A stretch of 64,000 nt of DNA from Mycteria americana (taxonomy: Eukaryota; Chordata; Aves; Ciconiiformes; Ciconiidae): positions 56,947,562 to 57,011,561 of the forward strand of contig NC_134367.1 of NCBI RefSeq assembly GCF_035582795.1, in the 5' to 3' direction. Below, piece after piece: positions 54,301 to 61,244 of the stretch. Under the pieces are notes generated by a model. It was not told where the DNA came from and ran no database searches. It saw only the letters and a program-made list of their open reading frames with translations. The position numbers and the translations under genes were made by a program. How positions within the stretch are numbered: the stretch's first letter is position 1; every line of letters starts with the position of its first letter.

Positions 54301-57300
54301 ATTTAAGTCACTAAGAAATAGCTAAGTAGACTGTGTGTCACACTTTCTCACAGGACAAAACCACTGAGACTCCTGATTCATTTCCATCTGTTGTTAAAAC
54401 AAGACACGTGCCAAAAAGGAAACTGTCTTAGCCCTTGTTGTCTGTGGACACTGATGTGAAGGGAAGGATAGTGGGATATATAATAGAATTTGGCCCTAAA
54501 AAATGCTTCAAAATTAATAGTACTTTTATAAACAATGCACACCTCTAATTTTACTAAGCCTTGAAGAATTCCAAGAATCATTGTGGCATTTTTGTTTGAT
54601 AAAACTAAAAACTGAAGAGAAAAAAAACTTCAAGATAACGACTACCCTTAACTTCTCTAACTTTTCAAAAACTACCTTGTTTCAAAAGTTCAGCCATTTA
54701 AGAAATGTATTTACAAACCCAGATTTTAGAATGTAACCAGGAGAATAATCATACAAGAATTTCAAATTTGTCAGGAAGTACTATGTACATGCATATTTTG
54801 TTGTTAAGCGTGTACGCACACTGATCTAGAGCTGTTGTCCTAGCAATATGGACACACAACAGATGTTTCACATTCCTCATGCTCTACACAGAAGGTATGA
54901 AATGCAGCAGTTTCCTTTCAGGTTTAGAATCTCAGGGAATGGAAGAAGAAAATATTAATTTCCCATAATAGACTTAATACAGCATTCTCAAATTGCAATA
55001 CAATGAGTAAATATTTTGTATGGTAATTAAGTATGAGAATTTAGTTTCTTTGGGGCAGGATTTTTGACTTCCAAGTGTGAGCTGAAAGTCAAAGGAGATG
55101 GCAGTAAGCCAGTGTCAGAAACCATTTCCAAACAGGCTGGTAATCATTTATATTACACAGTAATGGCTTGGTGGCATGACTGTAAACAGGGCTCCTGGTT
55201 CTTGCTGCACAGCCAGGTGCTGCAAAGCAAAGACATACTATCGACAGTGCCACTGAGCTCAGCAACAGTGTGGACATACTGCAATTTCTGGTAAAGCTAA
55301 AAACGTCGGTGCCAGAGGAGACCAGTGCTGGACGCATAGGCTAGCTGACTCCATGCCATCAGTAATACGGAAAAACAGCCTGGATATTTAAGTTTGTTTC
55401 CACTAAATCTGCAGCTGGCTGCTGAACCCTTCCCATGCTTCTACCTAGGGAAGGAAACAGCAATGGTCAAGGAGTGTTTGAGAATAGGGTTTTTTTTCCC
55501 CCCAACACTCAGTCTCAGGTCATGAATTTTTCTGAGTGCCTCACACATAACTTTTTGAAGAGTCAGATTCCCACTTGAGATTCATGATTTGAGATGCTCT
55601 TAGCAAGGAGCCCATTCCTTTTAGCTATTTACATACAGTAGGACCTTGCAGTCTTGGGTCCCTGATGGCCTCTATCTTGTCCGAACATATAGCCTAGCCT
55701 TCACCTTAGCTAGCTCATCTATGCCACTTGTCCTAGGCATGAAGCTCTCCTAGCCAGCAGACACACTGAGTCCATCTGTAGGAACTGCTTAATTATTTAA
55801 AGGACAGAAATAATGCCTTGATACAGGCCACACACAGATACACAGTTTGAGGGCTAGGCCACATGTAGCCATCTGCAACAGTAAACTATTACAGTAATAG
55901 TAAACATAGTATTATATATAGGATATAATATAAACAGTAAACTATTACAGTATTAGCAAGTTAACGCTGTGAAGTATTTTCTGGCCCTAAGGCCGACTGG
56001 CACAGTCTGGCAACATCCCAGCCTTCAAAACAAGGTGATCTTATCCAAACTGACTTTTGGGAAGGGCCTCTGGGCTTGTGCTAACTTGTGTGGAAATTAA
56101 TCAGGTATTTCTACGATTGGTCTAGCTGAACAAGGCCAAAGATAAGCCAGGGGCTTATTTTTAGCCTACAGTCCTACCTATATTATAGTTAACCAAGTTC
56201 AAGTACTTGGGCCCACGTACTTGGGCAGTTTGCTAGAGAGACAATGCCAGTAAGTTAAAACCTGCATGTGTACAGGCAAATCTTAAACCATTTTTTATAC
56301 CTTTCCATATGCCAACGAGCACAGGGAAGTCAAGAAAGCTATAAAGAAGCTAAAGAAACTTAACAGATTTATTAACTGATAAGCTGCAAATCTTCTGACA
56401 GTAGGCGTAAAGCAAAGTACCGCAGTCTCAGAGAAAAGACACGGCAACTGAGAAAGGATGGAGAAACAGGAAGCATGTCTCAGTGGTTATGTGGAGAACA
56501 GACACAGAGCAGAAGCATTCTGTACAAGTGCAGTTAAGGCAAGACATTCCAAGGCCTGGAAGATGCCTACATGCCATACAAAGTAGAACATTTGGACAAG
56601 TAAGTACACAAAAAAAGAATCATAAGTACAATGCAGGTAATATCAAAACAGTTAAAAAACCCAAAACTTGTCAGAAACATGTATGGGCAGCACTGAACAG
56701 TCTTTAGCCATTCTAAACCTGCACAAGGTTAACAGAAAGAGGAAAGGCTAGAATAAATAGATGAAGTTCATTTCCGGACTAAGTTACTGACATACGTACT
56801 GGCTTTGAGAACAAGATCAGTGGCCTGCTGCTGTAACCGCTCTCTAGCAGCTGCTAGCTCACTTTCCACTTCCTTGTGTTTGCTTAACAATGACATCTCC
56901 TCCTCCTTCACATCATCTAGCTGTTTTTGAAGAACCTAGAGGAAGAACAGTATAACATGTGTTATCATTATATACAATCATGTTAAAATTTAAATGAGCT
57001 TTAGGTTAAAATGTACAGAAAAGACCCTTCAGCAAACAAGTTTTATTCATACAAAAGCTGAAATCTTGTAGTATTACCATCACATTCATCTTGTATTATG
57101 TGTTTTTCAAAAAATACTGTTGAAGCACTACAAGATACTGGATATATGGCATGACAAAAATGCATAAGAGAAATGTGACAATATTCAAAAAGGTATATGA
57201 AAAATAAAAACTGTAAAATGGTCCACAGAGTTTGGGGGCCAACTTGAGAAACCTGGTTTCTGGTATCTGAGAGTTCTTCACACTGAAGAATACATTAGAT

Positions 57301-60055
57301 GTTTGCAGCAGTTTACAGTGTCCTTCATTGCAACTGTGAGTGTTTAGTACTGACACAAGTTAAGCTGCACGTGGATATACATAAAATGAGATTAGGCAAT
57401 TAGTTAAATCAAACTTTTAATATGTTTTAAGTCTGATGTACTGATTCACAATAGCATATCTTGTGTAGTGTGATGATGATGTGTTCTCAGCCATGCAGAA
57501 AGGGAAATGAAATCTTGTTCTGTTTTAAAAGGAAAGCTAGATTTCTCATCATTTAAGCTACTGGAATAGTAAAGGGTCATTTCAGAAACTAAAGCAGGAA
57601 ATAAAATTGGGGAAAACACTGGACAGGACGTGTAATGAAACATGGACACCAGAAGTGGTGAGATGATGCCTTTGATCACCTCATCCATGATGATCAGAGC
57701 AGGAACTGACTTAAAAATCTGCTGCGAATACTGTATTAGACTCTTCTTCTTCGGAACCAAGACGAACATCTTTATTGCAGGAACGACCAACATACAGTGG
57801 GTTTCCTTCTTTGCTGCAACTTGCCAGAAACCCACCTCCTTGGTGTAGTCAATTGAAAGGCAAGAGCTCTGCTTTGTTAACTGAACAGAGTTGGAAATGA
57901 ACTTTTGGAAGGCCCCTTGGGAAACTGGGAAAAGGTATTCTGAATTTAACATCTGATAAAGGTGGCAGTCTTCTTTCACTATACCCTGTAGCCTTTATGC
58001 AAGAAGGAAGGATAGTCCAAAACATCGGCTGGAATTAGACTGTAAATGGGAAAAGCTCATGGCCCATCTCAGCTCTACCCAATGATGCTTCCAAAATTAC
58101 TACGACCATCACATTTAAGGTACTTCTGGCTTTGAAAGTGGAGAGTAACTACAAATGCAAAAGACAAGATACTTAAGCCTACCCACAGAGATTACTGTTC
58201 TCCAGACCTCAGCACAGCTACCAAAACCCAAGCAGAATTTCACAGAATTTTTTCCTTTAAGTCCAGCATACCGAGTTCTGTATTTGCTAACCAAAAAAAC
58301 TCAGTCTTGTATTTCTAGGATGTCTTGTCCTTCTTTAAGGACAAGAAACTTTAATATCTAAATAACACTGTGTTGTGGTTTAACCTGGTAAGCAGCTAAG
58401 TACCACACAGCTGCTCACTCATTACCCCCCAGCAGGATGGGGGAGAGAATCAGAAGAGTGAAAGTGAGAAAACACATGAGTTGAGATAAAGACAGTTTAA
58501 TAAGCAAAGCAAAACAAGGAATTCATTCACTCCTTTCCATCAGCAGGCAGGTGTTCAGTCATCTCCAGGAAAGCAGGGCTCCATCACATGTAATGGTTAC
58601 TTGGGAAGACAAACGCCACCACTCTGAACATCCCCCCCTGCCTCCTTCTTCCCCCAGCTTTATACGCTGAGCATGACGCCATATGGTATGGAATAGCCCT
58701 TTGGTCAGCTGGGGTCAGCTGTCCCAGCTGTGTCCCCTCCCAGCTTCTTGTGCCCACCCCCAGCCTACTCGCTGGTGGGGTGGGGTGAGAAGCAGAAGCA
58801 GCGTTTGGTTTGGGATTTTTTCTCTGTTCTTTAAGTGGTAACAGTTTTGAGTATTCTATCGATTATACTATTGAGTATACTACGCTTTGGGTAGTATGAC
58901 TAGAACAACCAAGTTCTGTTTACGAACAGCTGAAAGGAAGGAGACCAAAACTTTCTTCTAGGTAGGGGCTTCTAGATTCTACTGGAAGAGAAAGTATTAT
59001 TAATTCAGTCTGGGAAAATTAAACACATAAAATAAATTTTAAAATATAAAAAATAAATTAGAAGTAGATGATAATCTAGTATGAGTGACAGGAAATTAAG
59101 TTTACATGTTCCCATCACCTCAACCTACCAGCCTCATGGAAAGACAGCATAAATAGGAAAGGAAAATTCAGTCTTGGGAACAACATATCATCCGTCTCAC
59201 CTGAACGTTGTTTTCTGCTGTACCAAGAGCCACTTGAAGTTTTTGGCATTTTTCCCGTAGACTGGCAGCTTCATCCTGGACCATTTGCAATTCAGTTTTA
59301 AGCTTTCCCAGGTTCTTCCGTAACATACTTTCCTGGGTTTGAAATTCTTTTCTTAGTTCCACTTCTTTTTCTTTGCAAGCATGTAGACTTTCTGCTGTAA
59401 AAAGCTGAGATCTTTTCAAAGAATCAAGTTCATGTTCATAGAAGGACTGTGCTTTGCTGAGTTTGCCTTCATAGTCCTCAATGAGTTTTTTTCTTTCCAG
59501 CCTTAACTCTTCAACTTTACTGTTCAAGTCTTCCAGCTCCAGTCTATGCAATTCCTCTAGCTTTTCTTGCCCCTTACTTAAAGTAGCATTCTGACTCTGT
59601 TGAGTCTTCAGAAGTTCTTGAATCTCAAGCCTGTGGGCAGCTCTCAAGTCTTCCAGAGCTGTACGCTTGTCCTTCTCATACTGCACCTGCAACTGTATGA
59701 AACTTCGTAGCCTCTCCTCAAATTTCTTTCTGATCTCTTCTACTTCTCTTGACATGGTCACTACACGTTGGACATGCTGAGCTTCTGCACAAAGCTGCAT
59801 ATCTTCAACTCTATCCTTATAGGCTTCAAATTCTGTCAAGGCCTGGTGTTTCATCTTTTTATGATCTTCCAGTGACTCTTCTAAAACCTGGATCTTTCTC
59901 TTGAGATCCATTTCTTCTGCAACTTTACTTTTATACTGCAAGATCTTCTCTCTGGTCTCTGCTAGAATTTGTTGAATTTCTTCTTCATGAGCATCCTTAA
60001 GGGCTTGGATAGCAGCTTCATGTTCATCATTTTTAGTGTTCAAAGCATATATTAC
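9255..60055 (-). CDS. FAM184A: FAM184A, 17 of about 18 coding exons (joined segments; N-terminal exon outside window)
   Basis: Joining the minus-strand exons listed below gives 1,087 residues plus stop with continuous reading phase. The protein is almost entirely charged, Leu/Glu/Gln/Lys-rich coiled coil to about residue 960 (numbered from the first residue in the window). A polar, probably disordered Ser/Pro/Asn-rich tail follows and ends in the conserved motif [11 protein letters not shown]. The N-terminal third corresponds to the FAM184 family domain. The family is poorly characterised biochemically; a scaffold-like coiled-coil role is inference. Identity rests on near-colinear similarity to human FAM184A as recalled, with the same exon-sized blocks. 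The missing first exon should encode about 50-60 residues beyond base 64,000. Intron phases are 0,1,0,0,0,0,0,0,0,1,0,2,2,0,0,2 (introns 2-17). Confidence 0.95.
9337..11037 (-). other. FAM184A intron 17
   Basis: 1.7 kb, A+T-rich. No gene, repeat family or structured element recognised apart from A-rich runs near the donor (about 10,997-11,016). Confidence 0.7.
11038..11240 (-). CDS. FAM184A: FAM184A exon 17
   Basis: 67 codons plus two bases: [20 protein letters not shown] to [11 protein letters not shown], with a split Ser. The acceptor is AATGCAG and the donor GAG|gtgagc. The lysine-rich start and Ser/Pro/Asn-rich remainder look disordered yet are highly conserved with human ([39 protein letters not shown]), which suggests short linear motifs. 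One residue shorter than my recollection of the human segment (K-S-P-T is K-S-T here). Confidence 0.96.
11241..14881 (-). other. FAM184A intron 16
   Basis: 3.6 kb. It contains a pyrimidine-rich plus-strand stretch (about 14,260-14,450; purine-rich on the gene strand) and a CA/TA-type microsatellite (14,756-14,817) near the exon 16 side. The motif AAATAACGGAGCC occurs twice around 13,797-13,833. Nothing gene-like otherwise. Confidence 0.65.
14756..14817. repeat. Imperfect (CA)n/(TA)n microsatellite
   Basis: Alternating ACAC with interspersed CATA and GCAC units, ending in CATATAT. A typical dinucleotide microsatellite in an intron, likely polymorphic. Confidence 0.85.
14882..14986 (-). CDS. 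FAM184A: FAM184A exon 16
   Basis: 35 codons, phase 0/0: [20 protein letters not shown] to [14 protein letters not shown]. The acceptor is CTTTTTAG and the donor AAG|gtatgt. It marks the transition from coiled coil to the polar tail; [12 protein letters not shown] is shared with human. Confidence 0.95.
14987..15697 (-). other. FAM184A intron 15
   Basis: 711 bases of A+T-rich sequence; no feature recognised. Confidence 0.7.
15698..15815 (-). CDS. FAM184A: FAM184A exon 15
   Basis: Completes the split Ser, then [20 protein letters not shown] to [11 protein letters not shown]. 118 nt. The acceptor is TATAAAG (an AAG acceptor with a short pyrimidine tract) and the donor ATT|gtaaga. This is the last strongly coiled-coil exon. 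Confidence 0.94.
17001..17758 (-). mobile_element. CR1 LINE, 5'-truncated, relatively young copy
   Basis: On the minus strand the copy begins near CTGGGTCCTGCACTTAGGTC and ends in the CR1 3' signature (CCAACCTATACGATTCTGTG then ATTCT). An open frame at 17,082-17,663 gives 193 residues of the C-terminal part of the CR1 reverse-transcriptase ORF2 ([58 protein letters not shown]). An in-frame TGA at 17,687-17,685 interrupts the frame upstream. Catalytic RT motifs are absent because of 5' truncation, so it cannot move by itself. The 3' end carries only about one and a half octamer repeats. No clear target-site duplication is seen, as is usual for CR1. The intact frame suggests a fairly recent insertion. 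Confidence 0.95.
18286..18309. repeat. 24-base T homopolymer
   Basis: Uninterrupted T run (A run on the gene strand) in intron 14, with no recognisable retroelement attached. Confidence 0.9.
19563..19709 (-). CDS. FAM184A: FAM184A exon 14
   Basis: Begins with the last base of the split Arg, then [20 protein letters not shown] to [11 protein letters not shown] plus TC of a split Ser. 147 nt. The acceptor is TAAACAG and the donor TTC|gtaagt. A plus-strand LTR sits just upstream of it within intron 13. Confidence 0.95.
19710..20766 (-). other. FAM184A intron 13 (contains an LTR)
   Basis: 1.06 kb, about half of which is the plus-strand LTR at 19,934-20,497. The remainder is A+T-rich and shows nothing recognisable. 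Confidence 0.75.
19934..20497 (+). mobile_element. Solo LTR of an avian endogenous retrovirus (ERVL-like)
   Basis: About 564 bases, beginning TGTCCTGGTTTCAGCTGAGA and ending GGGGCTAAACCACGATG. It contains TATAAA at 20,181-20,186 and ATTAAA at 20,366-20,371, the expected promoter and polyadenylation motifs of U3 and R. A CTTTG pentamer run (about 20,330) and the phrase ATTCTCTCCCCCATCCCACC near the 3' end are family hallmarks I recall from bird genomes. No internal retroviral coding sequence flanks it, so it is a solo LTR. No convincing target-site duplication is visible, and the terminal CA seems mutated, pointing to some age. It lies antisense to FAM184A. Confidence 0.85.
20767..20951 (-). 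CDS. FAM184A: FAM184A exon 13
   Basis: 61 codons plus two bases: [20 protein letters not shown] to [10 protein letters not shown], with a split Arg. The acceptor is ATCGTAG and the donor CAG|gtatga. Coiled coil with the conserved run [18 protein letters not shown]. Confidence 0.95.
20952..23201 (-). other. FAM184A intron 12
   Basis: 2.25 kb, A+T-rich, with a T/G-rich low-complexity tract at about 22,637-22,680. No gene or known repeat recognised. Confidence 0.65.
23202..23329 (-). CDS. FAM184A: FAM184A exon 12
   Basis: The split Ala is completed by CT, then [20 protein letters not shown] to [13 protein letters not shown]. Length is 128 nt (2 + 42 codons). The acceptor is TAACTAG and the donor CAG|gtagga. 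The histidine-rich segment ([16 protein letters not shown]) is conserved in the family. Confidence 0.95.
23330..23745 (-). other. FAM184A intron 11
   Basis: 416 bases; includes a short alternating CATA/TGTA stretch near 23,656-23,700. Nothing else seen. Confidence 0.7.
23746..23899 (-). CDS. FAM184A: FAM184A exon 11
   Basis: 51 codons plus one base: [20 protein letters not shown] to [11 protein letters not shown]. The acceptor is TTTCATAG and the donor TAG|gtatac. Coiled coil; [18 protein letters not shown] is essentially identical to human. Confidence 0.95.
23900..25041 (-). other. FAM184A intron 10 (apparent GC-AG intron)
   Basis: 1.14 kb. On the gene strand it begins gcatgt and ends TTTCATAG. 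No repeat or gene inside recognised. Confidence 0.7.
25042..25254 (-). CDS. FAM184A: FAM184A exon 10 (GC splice donor)
   Basis: 71 codons, phase 0/0: [20 protein letters not shown] to [11 protein letters not shown]. The acceptor is GGTTAG. The human alignment requires the exon to end at AAG, after which the intron begins gcatgt, a GC donor matching GCAAGT at five of six positions. The next GT (four bases downstream) would shift the frame and give an immediate stop with exon 11, so it cannot be the donor of the full-length product. Reading on into the intron gives A-C-L-Y-G and no similarity. Confidence 0.93.
27060..27850 (-). mobile_element. Ancient, highly degraded CR1/L3-clade LINE relic
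   Basis: On the plus strand (antisense to the element) phrases such as GGAGACCAAAACAGCATAAG, TTTTATATAGTGGTTTA, GCACTTTGCGTTTATCTACA and GTGAATTTCATCTGCCATTT match an old amniote CR1/L3-type LINE known to me from reptile and mammal genomes. The complementary frame at 27,408-27,665 reads [17 protein letters not shown], the reverse-transcriptase stretch (W-Q-M-x-F-x-V-D-K-x-K-V-L-H) of that clade. Many indels and substitutions make it far older than the CR1 at 17 kb. Edges are approximate. Confidence 0.8.
27980..28510. other. Pyrimidine-rich (plus strand) stretch of unknown origin
   Basis: Dominated by C and T on the plus strand (CTTCTCTCTTTCTCCACCC and similar phrases), and hence purine-rich on the FAM184A strand. 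Open frames here have no recognisable protein. It may be old repeat material adjoining the LINE relic. Confidence 0.4.
31790..31865 (+). mobile_element. Possible MIR-like SINE fragment
   Basis: TTTCCTGATTGTGAAATGAG followed by AACAGTAATTATC resembles the 3' part of MIR/CORE-type SINEs (TTTCCTCATCTGTAAAATG-like). Strongly diverged, and the call rests on about 40 bases. Confidence 0.4.
38940..38968. repeat. AT-rich near-palindrome
   Basis: ACATATATATAT, GC and ATATATATATATGT form an inverted repeat of alternating AT around a GCAT centre, able to extrude a hairpin. Confidence 0.8.
39250..40442 (+). mobile_element. CR1 LINE, older and frameshifted copy
   Basis: The plus-strand translation around 39,252-39,420 shows broken reverse-transcriptase sequence ([18 protein letters not shown], then [15 protein letters not shown] in another frame), typical of the CR1 palm region. 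Later parts include [13 protein letters not shown]. The 3' end has CCTGAGGTCTCTTCCAACCT and ends TCTATGATTCTACGATTC, the octamer tail. Multiple frameshifts and stops make it inactive. It is longer at the 5' end than the 17-kb copy but more diverged, and in the opposite orientation. Confidence 0.9.
40701..40719. repeat. 19-base G homopolymer
   Basis: Uninterrupted G run preceded by GGGC. It lies on the template strand of FAM184A intron 9. Length may be uncertain because such runs are hard to sequence. Confidence 0.85.
42114..42260 (-). CDS. FAM184A: FAM184A exon 9
   Basis: 49 codons, phase 0/0: [20 protein letters not shown] to [12 protein letters not shown]. The acceptor is TTTAGACAG and the donor CAG|gtaact. 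It is separated from exon 8 by a short 207-base intron. The length equals seven heptads exactly. This is among the best conserved segments relative to human. Confidence 0.96.
42261..42467 (-). other. FAM184A intron 8
   Basis: 207 bases, the shortest intron in the window, with an A-rich run near 42,437-42,462. Canonical GT-AG (gtatta to GACAG). Confidence 0.85.
42468..42593 (-). CDS. FAM184A: FAM184A exon 8
   Basis: 42 codons, phase 0/0: [20 protein letters not shown] to [11 protein letters not shown]. The acceptor is TTTGCAG and the donor CAA|gtatta. The length equals six heptads exactly, so the coiled-coil register is kept across it. Confidence 0.95.
42870..42982 (-). mobile_element. CR1 3'-end fragment
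   Basis: The plus strand reads AATCACAGAATAATTTATGT, TGGAAAGAACCTCAAAAGGT and CATCGAGTCC, then GCAGGTTGCTTAGGTTCTTG. This is the antisense of a CR1 3' UTR with octamer tail. Only the last 110 or so bases are present. Confidence 0.88.
44278..44335. repeat. A/C-rich low-complexity tract
   Basis: Irregular ACAAACC/CCAACCAACC units with A runs; G/T-rich on the gene strand. Possibly a decayed microsatellite or poly-A tail remnant. Confidence 0.6.
44519..44680 (-). CDS. FAM184A: FAM184A exon 7
   Basis: 54 codons, phase 0/0: [20 protein letters not shown] to TTDSLYSVE. The acceptor is TCATAG and the donor GAG|gtaacc. The segment [13 protein letters not shown] is strongly conserved with human. Coiled coil. 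A 22-base A run lies about 10 bases beyond the 5' end of the exon (plus coordinates 44,685-44,712 region), just outside the acceptor. Confidence 0.95.
45081..45160. repeat. 40-bp tandem duplication
   Basis: TCTAATGGATAAATTGACTT and its following 20 bases are repeated immediately with only a few substitutions (45,081-45,120 and 45,121-45,160). Confidence 0.9.
45272..45332 (+). mobile_element. Possible MIR-like SINE fragment
   Basis: GTGCTTCAGCTCCCCATCTG followed by TAAAATGATGATACTTCT closely resembles the conserved 3' part of MIR/CORE SINEs. Short and diverged but more convincing than the copy at 31.8 kb. Confidence 0.55.
45631..45680. repeat. 28-bp perfect palindrome plus (TA)n tract
   Basis: CACCC, alternating AT, then GGGTG (45,631-45,658) is a perfect inverted repeat with no loop other than the AT tract. 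It is followed by a further (TA)n and ACAC run. Cruciform-prone and probably length-polymorphic. Confidence 0.9.
47570..47762. repeat. Nearly pure A/T block
   Basis: About 190 bases of TATATTAAT/TTTAATATA-type units with very few G or C, containing many short inverted and direct repeats. Easily unwound DNA; no gene content. Confidence 0.75.
48634..48756 (-). CDS. FAM184A: FAM184A exon 6 (GC splice donor)
   Basis: 41 codons: [20 protein letters not shown] through KLTSANQE. The acceptor is TTTCTGAAG. The matching human segment as recalled is exactly 41 residues ending in A-N-Q-E. To match, the exon must end at GAG followed by gcaagg, a GC donor close to the GC-AG consensus AG|GCAAGT. The nearest alternative, AGG|gttaac six bases further on (exon end 48,628), would stay in frame and add Ala-Arg. 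The protein call is firm; the last two codons depend on which donor is used. Confidence 0.9.
49660..50225 (+). other. Unidentified island, possibly an old repeat or LTR fragment
   Basis: This stretch is richer in G+C than its surroundings and has a plus-strand open frame (49,843-50,130, 95 codons, Lys/Arg/Gln-rich start, Ser-rich end) that I cannot match to any family. After it come AATAAA at about 50,162-50,167 and a short T/G-rich segment ending CTCTTTATTCACGG, which loosely resembles an LTR end. No promoter or splice evidence, so I do not call a gene. Confidence 0.3.
50536..50592 (-). mobile_element. Possible MIR-like SINE fragment (antisense)
   Basis: AGCTCATTTTATAGATGGAA followed by GAATTGAAGAAAAGAGATAT corresponds to the familiar reverse complement of the MIR 3' region (CTCATTTTACAGATGAGGAA-like). 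Diverged. Confidence 0.5.
52031..52228 (-). CDS. FAM184A: FAM184A exon 5
   Basis: 66 codons, phase 0 at both ends, starting [20 protein letters not shown] and ending NKDKKKLQM at ATG|gtaggt. It contains the well-conserved stretch [13 protein letters not shown]. The acceptor is TTTATAG. This is the first of six consecutive exons whose length is a multiple of three with phase-0 borders. Confidence 0.95.
52229..52874 (-). other. FAM184A intron 4
   Basis: 646 bases, A+T-rich; nothing recognised. Its donor (gttaaa) is non-optimal at +3. Confidence 0.75.
52875..53056 (-). CDS. FAM184A: FAM184A exon 4
   Basis: The split Ser is completed by GT, then [20 protein letters not shown] and onward to [14 protein letters not shown]. 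Length is 182 nt (2 + 60 codons). The acceptor is TTTTTAG and the donor AAG|gttaaa, which is weak at position +3 (T instead of A/G). Coiled coil. Confidence 0.95.
53057..56799 (-). other. FAM184A intron 3
   Basis: 3.7 kb. It contains a 24-bp direct repeat (55,877-55,900 and 55,933-55,956, one mismatch) and somewhat G+C-richer sequence at about 55.0-56.3 kb that may be old repeat material. No gene-like open frame. Confidence 0.65.
55877..55956. repeat. 24-bp direct repeat flanking an AT-rich spacer
   Basis: AACAGTAAACTATTACAGTA and four more bases occur twice, 56 bases apart start to start, with one mismatch; the spacer is TATA-rich. Confidence 0.85.
56800..56935 (-). CDS. FAM184A: FAM184A exon 3
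   Basis: The exon starts [20 protein letters not shown] after a CTCTAG acceptor and ends in ...[12 protein letters not shown] plus one base (A|gtacgt). Length is 136 nt, 45 codons plus one base, so the Ser codon is split with exon 4. Coiled coil continues from exon 2. It aligns one to one with the human segment starting [14 protein letters not shown]. Confidence 0.95.
57446..57979 (-). other. Unassigned open reading frame, 177 codons, coding status unknown
   Basis: ATG to stop without interruption on the gene strand within intron 2, longer than most chance frames in DNA of this composition. The translation has two hydrophobic stretches (around residues 62-75 and 90-135) and a His-rich end ([14 protein letters not shown]). 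I do not recognise the family. No good splice sites link it to FAM184A, and no poly-A tail marks a clear retrocopy. It lies 390 bases downstream of a same-strand LTR. It could be a decayed retrocopy, repeat material or chance. Confidence 0.3.
58371..58800 (-). mobile_element. Partial LTR, same ERV family as the LTR at 19.9 kb
   Basis: The plus strand starts TGTTGTGGTTTAACCTGGTA, the reverse complement of the family 3' end, and keeps the U3-to-end part including TATAAA (58,664-58,659) and ATTAAA (58,502-58,497). The 5' part of the LTR is missing beyond about 58,800. Shared phrases with the 19.9-kb copy, such as GGCGTTTGTCTTCCCAAGTA and GCCCTGCTTTCCTGGAGATG, show they are one subfamily. The 19.9-kb copy has about 20 extra bases before ATTAAA. 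No retroviral coding sequence is attached. Confidence 0.85.
59201..60055 (-). CDS. FAM184A: FAM184A exon 2 (285 codons, FAM184 N-terminal domain)
   Basis: This is the largest exon. It begins after an acceptor ending TTTGTAG with [20 protein letters not shown] and ends AENNVQ at CAG|gtgaga. The next exon is in phase 0. The ATG of NTKNDEHEA's frame is not the true start: the frame is open back to the acceptor, and V-I-Y-A-L-N aligns with human FAM184A just after its first exon. The whole exon is long alpha-helical coiled coil with many Glu/Lys pairs, and it carries most of the conserved FAM184 domain. At 855 nt it is far larger than the other exons (82-213 nt). Confidence 0.97.
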
Positions 60056-61221
60056 CTACAAACATGAAATAATATTATATTAGAAAAAAGGCATTCTGGT
60101 TATCTGTTAAATCACAGGAAAAAAAAACACTTAGGCACTCTGAAAGTTACTTTGACAATCTGGCGCATTTTCATGATACAAATAAGACACCAAATATTAT
60201 TATGAATGTGACTGCATAAATGCTGTGTAAGTCATGACAATCTTATACATCTTGTAAAATGGTTTTCCTATACTTTTTAAACTATAATTTTTCCTGATGA
60301 AAGTTTTGCCTTTATATGCATGTTGTTGCTGTAAATACCACTGGGAAAAAAAGCACATTCAACGCATTGAAAAACAAAATATTTATTTAAAAGAATTAAA
60401 AGCATAGCCTAAAAAGAAATTTGAGCAGAGGTTTTCTGTCAGAGAATAACACACACAGAGTATACATTACAGCATGAAATTAAATTGGAACAAAATCCAA
60501 ACCTCAAATTCCTCCTTTCCAAACGCTAAGTATTCTTACACATTTCATTTTAGAAACATCTAAAATGCCAACATTGGTTGTTCTGGTTTGTAAGCCTGAT
60601 GGCTGCCCAGATATAATTTCATTGTTGACAGCTTATCTAGTAGAGATCCTGTGCATGTGGACCTCCTAAGGTCTGAGGTCCCTCACTACATAAGCTTGCC
60701 AACTTCCCAACTAATAAGTCAGCCGAACAGAAAAGTAGCTGGCAGAGCAGCCAACATTTTAACAAGCCCAGGGAGCTAAACAGCTCAAGAAGGCTGTGAA
60801 ACCAGCAAAGCTGCCTAACTTTCAGTGAAAGTTTTAAAGTAACCAGATATATCCTATGGGATATTTCAATTGCACCACAACATGGTAGGTTGTCTTTTTG
60901 GCTTTTAACTAGGAAGCACTCTCACCAATATAGAGATCCGGATAAGTATGTGTGTGTATGTACGTATCAGTGAATAAACTATTCATGCTATAAGTGGTTT
61001 TAGTACAATATTTTGTGCTCCAAGAACTCCAGCAAATCCCCACACTTCCCAGATACGTTACAGGCAGAAGACCTATAAAACACATCTGAACAGAGGGGGG
61101 AAAAAAAAAAAAAAAGTCTTCTGGTTAGTATATTTTGTATATCTTAAAAACCAACAAGAAGCAACAAAAACAGACAACAAAGAAGCAGCAAAGAATTTAG
61201 AAAAAAGCTGCTCTTTGGGGA

Positions 61222-61244
61222 TTTTTTTTTTTTTTTTTTTTTTT
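61222..61244. repeat. 23-base T homopolymer
   Basis: Uninterrupted T run in intron 1, 290 bases from the long G run. Confidence 0.9.

Larger units (their letters stand above)
56936..59200 (-). other. FAM184A intron 2 (contains an LTR and an unexplained open frame)
   Basis: 2.3 kb holding a partial minus-strand LTR (58.37-58.80 kb) and a 177-codon minus-strand open frame (57.45-57.98 kb), listed separately. The rest is A+T-rich. Confidence 0.75.

Noticed and set aside
59168..60043. Treating the ATG at 60,043 as the start of a 291-residue single-exon gene
   Set aside because: The frame continues upstream to a clear splice acceptor at 60,056-60,057 and downstream past a donor at 59,200; it is FAM184A exon 2, not a separate gene.
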